From positions 1-18,167 of the forward strand of contig JBEKCQ010000074.1 of the NCBI GenBank assembly GCA_050014795.1: DNA of 18,167 nucleotides. The letters are read 5' to 3'. Made by a program: the position numbers and the translations under genes. The DNA comes from JALHUF01 sp050014795 (lineage in GTDB: Bacteria; Acidobacteriota; Terriglobia; UBA7540). Position 1 is the first letter of the stretch; each line of letters starts with the position of its first letter. This document shows positions 8,184-16,548 of the stretch, piece after piece. Below the pieces are notes generated by a model. It was not told the origin of the DNA. It saw only the letters and a program-made list of their open reading frames with translations, and searched no databases.

Positions 8184-8861
8184 ATGATGAAACCTCTCGT
8201 GATTGCGATCGACGGTCCCGCCGGAGCGGGGAAGAGCACGGTGGCGCAGAAGCTGGCGGCGCGCCTGGGCCTGAACTACGTGGACAGCGGGGCCACCTAC
8301 CGGGCCGCGGCGCTCAAGGTGCTGGAAGCCGGCGTTTCGCCGGAAGATGAAACAATCGTGGTCGAGGTGATTGCGCGCACCGAGATCCGTTTTGCGACCG
8401 ACGGCGACCGTTCCTCAGTGTGGCTGGACGGGAGGGATGTTACCCAGGCAATACGCACGCCGGAGGTGACGCTGGCCGCGGCCAAGGTATCTCGCCTTCC
8501 CGAGGTGCGAAAGAAATTGATTGCCCTACAACGCAGCCTGGTTCAAGGGCACGGCGTAGTGATGGAAGGCCGCGACATCGGAACGGTGGTCTTCCCCGAG
8601 GCCCCGCTGAAGATTTTCCTCAAGGCCGATGTGGAAGAACGGGCGCGCCGGAGACTGACACAAGACCAGGAGGAAGGCCGGACGAGCACGCTGGAACAGA
8701 CCGCTTACGAAATTGGCCGCCGCGACCAGCTGGATGCGGAAAGAAAGGTCTCCCCACTCGTTCCCGCTCCTGATTCTGCGGAGATCGACTCCACCCATCT
8801 CAGCGCCGAGCGGGTCGTGGACAAAATCCTGGAGCTGGTGCGAGAGCGAAAACTGGCCTAA
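8184..8861 (+). CDS. cmk: Cytidylate kinase
   Basis: Phosphorylates CMP and dCMP to the diphosphates with ATP, in cytoplasmic pyrimidine salvage and dNTP supply. The P-loop is GPAGAGKST (11-19), followed by a nucleotide-binding VDSGATYRAAAL. GRDIGTVVFPEAPLKIFLKAD and the lid/base-recognition block RDQLDAERKVSPLVPAPDS with IDSTHLS are family hallmarks. Length (225 aa) is normal. The start is ambiguous among TTG 8181, ATG 8184 and ATG 8187, because no Shine-Dalgarno is evident; I chose 8184. It is the last gene of the plus-strand block and converges on rho, 117 bp away. Confidence 0.95.
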   Translation: MMKPLVIAIDGPAGAGKSTVAQKLAARLGLNYVDSGATYRAAALKVLEAGVSPEDETIVVEVIARTEIRFATDGDRSSVWLDGRDVTQAIRTPEVTLAAAKVSRLPEVRKKLIALQRSLVQGHGVVMEGRDIGTVVFPEAPLKIFLKADVEERARRRLTQDQEEGRTSTLEQTAYEIGRRDQLDAERKVSPLVPAPDSAEIDSTHLSAERVVDKILELVRERKLA

Positions 8862-8879
8862 GTGGGAACTGTAACGGTT

Positions 8880-8943
8880 GAAGGGTAGAGTGTGAAGCAC
8901 AGGACGCTGCCTTTCATCCTTTATACTTCACACTTCCGACTTC
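8880..8943. repeat. Inverted repeat in the convergent cmk/rho gap
   Basis: AGTGTGAAG (8889-8897) and CTTCACACT (8926-8934) are perfect complements. Extending outward, 8880-8897 against 8926-8943 agrees at 13 of 18 positions, leaving a 28-nt loop. The position between convergent genes suits a bidirectional terminator, but neither side has a T-run, so a Rho-independent terminator is not supported. Confidence 0.6.
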
Positions 8944-8978
8944 CTTACTTCCTAACCCCTAATCCCTGACTCCTGTCC
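8909..8978. repeat. Ten tandem degenerate heptamers abutting the rho stop codon
   Basis: Ten uninterrupted 7-bp units run from 8909 to 8978, drifting from an ATACTTC-like form at the left to CCTAATC, CCTGACT and CCTGTCC at the right. The array ends exactly where the rho stop codon begins (8979). The rightmost unit equals the consensus of the array at 2804-2852. Confidence 0.8.
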
Positions 8979-10307
8979 TTACCGCCCACCATTGCTCATG
9001 GACGACAAGAACAGAGAGTTGCTGGCGGTTTTCGTGAGCTTGTCGATAATCAGTTCCATGCTCTCCACGGGGGACAGTGGGTTCAGGACTTTGCGCAGGA
9101 CCCAGATGCGATTCAACTCGTCCTTGGGGACCAGCAACTCTTCCTTGCGGGTACCGGACTTGTTGAGGTCGATGGCCGGGAAGACGCGCTTATCAACCAG
9201 TTTCCGATCCAGGTTGATTTCCAGGTTGCCGGTGCCCTTGAACTCTTCGAAGATCACGTCATCCATGCGGCTACCGGTGTCGATGAGGGCGGTGGCAATG
9301 ATGGTCAGGCTGCCGCCTTCCTCGATGTTCCGCGCCGCGCCGAAGAAGCGCTTGGGCCGCTGGAGGGCGTTGGAATCCACGCCGCCGGACAGCACCTTGC
9401 CCGAAGGCGGGACCACAGTGTTGTAAGCACGGGCCAGGCGCGTAATGGAGTCGAGCAGGATGACGACGTCGCGTTTGTGCTCTACCAACCGCTTGGCTTT
9501 CTCAATCACCATCTCCGCCACCTGGACGTGCCGGGCAGCGGGCTCGTCGAAGGTCGAGCTGATGACCTCGCCCTTTACGGTTCGCTGCATGTCCGTTACT
9601 TCCTCGGGGCGCTCGTCAATGAGCAGGACGATGAGCGTAATCTCCGGGTGGTTGGTGCTGACCGAGTTGGCGATGGTTTGCAGCAGCATAGTCTTGCCCG
9701 TGCGGGGAGGCGCCACAATCAGGCCGCGCTGGCCCTTGCCGATGGGCGTGAGCAGGTCAAGCACGCGCGCGGAGACGTTATCCTTGATGGTCTCCAGGCG
9801 AATGCGCTCCTGCGGGTAGAGCGGCGTGAGATTGTCGAAGAAGATCTTGTTCCGCGCCTCGTCGGGCGGCTCGAAGTTGATGGCCTCGACCTTGATGAGC
9901 GCAAAGTAGCGCTCGCCGTCCTTGGGGGGCCGAATCTGGCCGGAGATGGTGTCTCCGGTGCGCAGGTCGAACTTGCGGATCTGCGAGGGCGAAACATAGA
10001 TGTCGTCGGGGCCGGGCAAGTAGTTATAGTCCGGCGCGCGCAGGAATCCGAAGCCATCCGGCAGGCACTCCAGCACGCCTTCGGAAAAGATCAGGCCGTT
10101 CTTCTCCGTCTGTGCTTGCAGGATCTTGAAGATCAGTTCCTGCTTGCGCAGGCTGGTGGCCCCCACCACGTTCAGGTCCTTGGCCACCTGGGTCAGCGTG
10201 GCGATATTCATCTCCTTGAGCTTGGCGATGTCGAGGACCTCGCCTTCCTTTACCTCAAGGATCCTTTCGTCCGGTACTTCGTCTTGGGTTTGTTTTCTAG
10301 TGGGCAT
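8979..10307 (-). CDS. rho: Transcription termination factor Rho
   Basis: Hexameric RNA-dependent ATPase/translocase that ends transcription of untranslated RNA. At 442 residues it has no large N-terminal insertion. The N-terminal Rho domain (about 20-70) is followed by the RNA-binding cold-shock fold (GVLECLPDGFGFLRAP, about 77-92). Walker A is APPRTGKT (199-206) and Walker B is VVILLDS (281-287). The Q-loop region (SGGVDSNALQRPKRFFGAARN, from 307) and R-loop region (DTGSRMDDVIFEEFKGTGN, from 343) are intact. ATG at 10307 is preceded by AAAGAGAG five bases upstream on the minus strand. The gene lies 327 bp downstream of lon, with its own leader and no promoter that I can identify, so it may be read through from lon or have its own start. 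It converges on cmk. Confidence 0.97.
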   Translation of the reverse strand: MPTRKQTQDEVPDERILEVKEGEVLDIAKLKEMNIATLTQVAKDLNVVGATSLRKQELIFKILQAQTEKNGLIFSEGVLECLPDGFGFLRAPDYNYLPGPDDIYVSPSQIRKFDLRTGDTISGQIRPPKDGERYFALIKVEAINFEPPDEARNKIFFDNLTPLYPQERIRLETIKDNVSARVLDLLTPIGKGQRGLIVAPPRTGKTMLLQTIANSVSTNHPEITLIVLLIDERPEEVTDMQRTVKGEVISSTFDEPAARHVQVAEMVIEKAKRLVEHKRDVVILLDSITRLARAYNTVVPPSGKVLSGGVDSNALQRPKRFFGAARNIEEGGSLTIIATALIDTGSRMDDVIFEEFKGTGNLEINLDRKLVDKRVFPAIDLNKSGTRKEELLVPKDELNRIWVLRKVLNPLSPVESMELIIDKLTKTASNSLFLSSMSNGGR

Positions 10308-10634
10308 TGTTACTCTCTTTAATTTCTCCTAGATTTTGGACCCCTTCAGGGGTCCGTCGGTGTCAATCCTGGGCCTAAGCGGAACTGGATTTCGCCGTGG
10401 GTTACTCGCCCTATCGACCGTTGGGCACAACGCGCGGTTCAAGACGGCAAGCCAGCGGCAACAAGTGCGGTCAAATGCTTCTTCATGAACCTTGGGTTTC
10501 TCGATCCTGGGTTATCAGGCCTAGTCAGTTGTGTTGATTGTGAAGCCGGAAACGTATCTTCCCACTTTCTTTCGATGCGCTTTTCGGGGAATAAGTTTCC
10601 AACTTCTTCCAGGTTTCCGACTTACCTCCGGGTG
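10308..10634 (-). other. 327-bp lon-rho intergenic region, probable rho leader
   Basis: I see no convincing gene. On the minus strand it contains a purine-rich, roughly 7-8-periodic stretch just after the lon stop (about 10594-10630, GGAAACC/TGGAAGA-like units), then mixed sequence, then a hairpin (10338-10355) and two Shine-Dalgarno-like runs (AGGAGA, AAAGAGAG) before rho. TTGACA occurs at 10366-10361, but no -10 box stands at 16-18 nt. A plus-strand 68-codon ORF here has no Shine-Dalgarno and no recognisable sequence. Confidence 0.55.
10338..10355 (-). promoter_or_regulatory. Perfect hairpin in the rho leader
   Basis: GGACCCC and GGGGTCC form a 7-bp perfect stem with a four-base loop (TGAA on the rho-sense strand). 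It ends about 10 bases before AGGAGA and 30 bases before the rho ATG. No T-run follows, so it is a leader structure rather than an intrinsic terminator. rho is known to be autoregulated through its leader in E. coli; a similar role here is inference. Confidence 0.55.
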
Positions 10635-13066
<2,432 letters not shown>

Positions 13067-13067
<1 letters not shown>

Positions 13068-14332
13068 CAACCTGCCTTCTCCAGCAGCGTGGAATTGAAA
13101 CTGATTTCGTGGTTCCTGACCATCTCCTCGGTGACCACGAACTCCCGCAACTTACGTTGACTGGGGAGGTGGTACATCAGGTCCAGCATCAGGTCCTCGA
13201 GGATCATCCGCAGCCCGCGCGCGCCCAGCTTGCGCTCGATCGCCTTGCCTGCAATGGCCGTCAACGCCTCGTCGCTGAACCGCAGCTTGACATTCTCAAA
13301 TTCAAACAGCTTCTGATACTGGCGCACCAGCGCGTTCCTCGGCTGGGTGAGAATCTGCACCAACGTCGCCGCGTCGAGATCGCTCAGCACGCTCACCACA
13401 GGCAGCCGCCCCACGAATTCCGGAATCAGACCGTACCGTATAAGGTCTATCGGCTGAAGCTGCTCCAGGATTTCGATATCTCTTCGGCTCCCCGGCCCGG
13501 GGGCAGCGGGCGCTTCGGTGTGGAACCCCATCGTCTTCTTCGTGCCGGCACGCTGTTCGATGATCTTCTCCAACCCCACGAAAGCCCCGCCGCAAATGAA
13601 CAGGATGTTCGTCGTATCCACGGGGGTGAATTCCTGGTGCGGATGCTTTCGCCCCCCCTGGGGCGGAACGTTAGCCACCGTTCCTTCCAGGATCTTGAGC
13701 AGGGCCTGCTGGACCCCCTCGCCGGAGACGTCGCGCGTGATGGACGGGTTCTCGTCCTTCTTCGAGATCTTGTCAATCTCGTCGATATAGACGATGCCGT
13801 GCTGGGCCCGTTGGATGTCGCCGCCGGCGTTCTGGAGCAGCCGCAGGATGACGTTCTCCACGTCCTCGCCCACGTAGCCGGCCTCCGTCAGCGTCGTGGC
13901 GTCCACGATGGCGAAGGGCACCTCGAGCACCCGGGCCAGGGTCTGCGCCAGCAACGTCTTACCCGTACCCGTCGGCCCGATGAGCAGGATATTGGACTTC
14001 GTCAGCTCCACGTCGCTGCGCACGCGGGCGAACATGATGCGCTTGTAATGGTTATAAACCGCGACGCCCAGCTTCTTCTTGGTTTTCTCCTGCCCGATGA
14101 CGTACTGGTCGAGGAAGGCCTTCACCTCGGCCGGCTTGGGCAGCTTGAGCTGGGCCGCCGGCGGTTGCTCCTCCCGGCCTTGGTCCAGAACCTTGCTGCA
14201 CGCCACCACGCATTCGCTGCAGATATACGCACGGGGATGATCTCCCGGCGGGGAAATCAGTTTCCCCACGGCATCCTGGGTCTTGTGGCAGAACGAGCAG
14301 CGCGGTAGTTCGTCGTTCCCGGCGCGCTTCAA
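13067..14332 (-). CDS. clpX: ClpX, ATPase subunit of the ClpXP protease
   Basis: AAA+ unfoldase that recognises substrates and threads them into ClpP. 421 residues, normal length. The zinc-binding domain has C12, C15, C38 and C41. Walker A is GPTGTGKT (119-126) and Walker B is VYIDEID (181-187). The pore loop is GYVG (152-155), the RKH loop is 228-230 and sensor 2 is GARGLR (370-375). The ClpP-docking loop reads T-M-G-F (267-270) where the textbook tripeptide is IGF. The start is TTG at 14332, supported by GGGAGAG about five bases upstream and by the usual distance to the zinc finger. It lies 15 nt after clpP and overlaps lon by one base. Confidence 0.97.
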
Positions 14333-14337
14333 AGGTC

Positions 14338-14344
14338 TCTCCCG
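14338..14344 (-). promoter_or_regulatory. clpX Shine-Dalgarno supporting a TTG start
   Basis: On the minus strand GGGAGAG stands between the clpP TAG and the clpX TTG, about five bases before the start. It decides the start at the rare codon, since no ATG or GTG is suitably placed before the zinc finger. Confidence 0.7.
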
Positions 14345-14347
14345 GTT

Positions 14348-14956
14348 CTACTTGTGCTTGAAAATGATCTCGTCAATGATGCCGTATTCCCGCGCTTGCT
14401 GGGCGCTCATCCAAAAATCCCGTTCCATGTCGTGCTCAATCTTCTCCACGGGCTGGCCGGTATGTTTCGCCATGATTTCGTTCAGACTGGCCCGAATGCG
14501 CAGGATTTCGCGAGCGTGGATGTCGATATCTGTCGCCTGGCCGGAAAGGCCACCCATGGTGGGCTGATGAATCAGGACGCGGGAGTTGGGCAGAGCAAAC
14601 CGCTTGCCCGGCGTCCCGGCGGCTAGCAGCAACGCCGCCACACTGGCGGCCTGGCCGATGCAAATCGTCGCCACGTTGGGTTTGATGAACTGCATGGTGT
14701 CGTAGATGGCCATCCCCGCTGTCACGACCCCCCCCGGCGAGTTGACGTACAACGACACGTCCTTCTCCGGGTCCTCGGCCGCCAGAAAGAGCAGTTGGGC
14801 GGTCACCAGGTTGGCCATGTTGTCGTCAATCGGCGTGCCGATAAAAATGATGTTGTCCCGCAGGAGGCGGGAATAGATGTCGTACGCGCGTTCCCCCCGG
14901 TTGGTCTGCTCCACCACCATGGGAATCAGCGTCATGCTAGGTTCATTTTTGTTCAT
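14348..14956 (-). CDS. clpP: ClpP protease proteolytic subunit
   Basis: Serine peptidase that forms the double-heptamer degradation chamber used by ClpX. 202 residues, normal length. The catalytic triad is Ser105 (GQAASVAALLLAAG, where Met is more usual after the Ser), His130 (NSRVLIHQP) and Asp180 (MERDFWMS). The substrate-binding strand is VNSPGGVVTAGMAIYD (71-86). The N-terminal MTLIPMVVEQTNRGERAYDIYSRLL is typical. ATG at 14956 follows the tig stop by 22 nt, with only a weak CGGGA as Shine-Dalgarno. The order tig-clpP-clpX-lon is the conserved bacterial arrangement. Confidence 0.97.
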   Translation of the reverse strand: MNKNEPSMTLIPMVVEQTNRGERAYDIYSRLLRDNIIFIGTPIDDNMANLVTAQLLFLAAEDPEKDVSLYVNSPGGVVTAGMAIYDTMQFIKPNVATICIGQAASVAALLLAAGTPGKRFALPNSRVLIHQPTMGGLSGQATDIDIHAREILRIRASLNEIMAKHTGQPVEKIEHDMERDFWMSAQQAREYGIIDEIIFKHK

Positions 14957-14978
14957 GGCTTGTCCCGGGCGTCAACCC

Positions 14979-16271
14979 TCAACCCGCGTTGACAATTCCT
15001 GGACTTTTCCGAATGATTTTTGCGTTGCGGTAGATGAACTCAAGCGCTTTCTGGTTGCGGCGAGAAGCTCTAATCTTAGCCACCCCCGCATTGCGTGTCA
15101 AGCGCGTTTTCAAAGCCGCTGGCGCCTCATGCCGCTCCTCGGCCAGGTCCCGGATCAAAGCGTCGATTTCTTCGTCCGTGACTTCAATCCCTTCCGCCCC
15201 GGCAATCCTTTCCAGAATCAGCGAACCCCGGACATCCTTCTCCGCCTCGGGCCGGGATTCCTCGCGGAGCTTTCGCCAGTCGATCTCCGTGGTCCGGGGA
15301 TCAATTCCTTGGGCGACGAGTTGCGATACCAAGCTCTCGATCTTGCGGTCCAGCTGCGCTTCCACCAACGCCTCGGGCACCGGGAACGGGCCGCGGTTCA
15401 CCAGTTGCTCCAGCAGCTTCCGCATCGCGGCATTCTCTACCTGGTGCTTGCGGCGCTTCTCCAAGTCCGCGCGCAAGGTGGTTCGCAGGTCGGCCAGCGT
15501 TTCAGACTCGCTCACGGATTTGGCCAGCTCGTCATCGAGCGCGGCAACCACTTTCTTTTTGATGCTCTGAACCTCCACGCGGTAACGGAACGTTTTGCCC
15601 GCCAGTGATTTCTGCGCATAGTCGTCGGGGTAGGTGGCGTCAAACTCCCGCACTTCGCCCGCTTTCGTGCCGCGCAGGTTCTCAGTGAAGGCCGCCACGG
15701 TCCCTTTTCCACCCAGGTGGACCACCGCGTCGCGGGCCTCGAGGGGACGCCCCTCCGGGTTCTTCAGGTCGCGGCCGTGGTAGGAAACCAGCACGTAATC
15801 GTCATCGGCGGCAGGCCGATCCTCAACCACTTCATAGGTGGCCGCGCGCTGCCGCAACTCCTCCAGGGCCTCGTCCACGTCCGCGTCGCTTACAGTGCTC
15901 GGCTCTTCTTCCACCTCCAGGTCCTTGTACTCGCCCAGCTCAAACTGGGGCAGAACCTCGAAGGTCACCTTGCAGGTGAGGGGTTGATCTTCCTCGAACT
16001 TGAGCTCCTCGAAGTGCGGCTCGCCTACCACCGTTAGCTTTTGTTCCTTGACGGCGCTGTCGAAGAACTTGGGGAGCAGAGATTGCACCACCTCGCGGCG
16101 GATGTTCTCGCGGTAGTGCTGCCGGACCAGCGCCGTGGGTGCATGGCCTTGCCGGAAGCCCGGAATCCGCGCCACGCGCTGGTATTGTGCCGTGACGGTT
16201 TCCGCTTCCTTCCGCACCGCGTCCACGGGGATTTCAATCAGCAGTTCTTTCTTGCAGGTCTCAGCCTCCAC
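14979..16271 (-). CDS. tig: Trigger factor, ribosome-bound chaperone and prolyl isomerase
   Basis: Binds near the ribosomal exit tunnel and shields nascent chains. 430 residues, normal length. The N-terminal ribosome-binding domain carries the signature loop as GFRQGHAP (38-45), close to the E. coli GFRKGKVP type. The FKBP-like PPIase domain is about 155-240 (DDYVLVSYHGRDL, LRGTKAGEVREF, TYPDDYAQKSLAGKTFRYRVEV). The helical C-terminal arms are about 245-420, including FPVPEALVEAQLDRKIESL. The start is GTG at 16271, because the reading enters TCKKELLIEIPVDAV directly; a short GAGG stands four bases upstream. It is the first gene of the operon, downstream of a strong promoter, with a leader of about 140 nt. 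Confidence 0.95.
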   Translation of the reverse strand: MEAETCKKELLIEIPVDAVRKEAETVTAQYQRVARIPGFRQGHAPTALVRQHYRENIRREVVQSLLPKFFDSAVKEQKLTVVGEPHFEELKFEEDQPLTCKVTFEVLPQFELGEYKDLEVEEEPSTVSDADVDEALEELRQRAATYEVVEDRPAADDDYVLVSYHGRDLKNPEGRPLEARDAVVHLGGKGTVAAFTENLRGTKAGEVREFDATYPDDYAQKSLAGKTFRYRVEVQSIKKKVVAALDDELAKSVSESETLADLRTTLRADLEKRRKHQVENAAMRKLLEQLVNRGPFPVPEALVEAQLDRKIESLVSQLVAQGIDPRTTEIDWRKLREESRPEAEKDVRGSLILERIAGAEGIEVTDEEIDALIRDLAEERHEAPAALKTRLTRNAGVAKIRASRRNQKALEFIYRNAKIIRKSPGIVNAG

Positions 16272-16548
16272 GCTGCCTCGATGGATGGGACAAGAGAGTG
16301 AAATAGAATGGCGAGATGAATCGTTCTCCTAAAACGCTGCGAGCGACCCGGGGGAAAATGAATCCCGATTCTGTTACCGGAAGGTTGTTACGTCCCTTGT
16401 AGCCCCAGGACCTTCAGTATAGCACAAGCGCTGCGCGTGTCAACTCAAGTCACTTGTCAGTGCTCGATTATCAGCAGTCAGTTGCCTGGGACTAGTTGAA
16501 CTGGAAACCGACGAACAACGGGCTACCGAAAACACACCACCGACATTC
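16272..16548 (-). other. tig upstream region and gap after the glycosyltransferase
   Basis: This 277-bp gap carries, in minus-strand order: degenerate repeat-like text after the glycosyltransferase stop (GGAAAC- and TCAG-like units, about 16460-16530), the tig promoter (16443-16416) and a leader of about 140 nt. An AGGAGA at 16330-16325 has no ATG, GTG or TTG after it at normal spacing. I see no CIRCE heat-shock operator and no terminator for the glycosyltransferase gene. Confidence 0.5.
16416..16443 (-). promoter_or_regulatory. Sigma-70-type promoter of the tig-clpP-clpX-lon operon
   Basis: On the minus strand TTGACA (16443-16438) and TATACT (16421-16416) are separated by 16 nt, an 11 of 12 match to consensus. 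Transcription would start near 16409, giving a leader of about 140 nt before the tig GTG. It is the only promoter in the window that I consider convincing. Confidence 0.8.

Noticed and set aside
8862..8978. Intrinsic bidirectional terminator between cmk and rho
   Set aside because: A 9-bp perfect stem exists, but the loop is 28 nt and no T-run follows on either strand.
10332..10366. rho promoter with TTGACA at 10366-10361
   Set aside because: The -10 window at 16-18 nt is GGGGTC/GGGTCC inside the hairpin; no TATAAT-like hexamer at an acceptable distance.
10425..10465. Possible tRNA T-arm (GGTTCAAGAC)
   Set aside because: The flanking bases do not pair into a 5-bp T stem, and no acceptor, D-arm or anticodon stem can be fitted on either strand.
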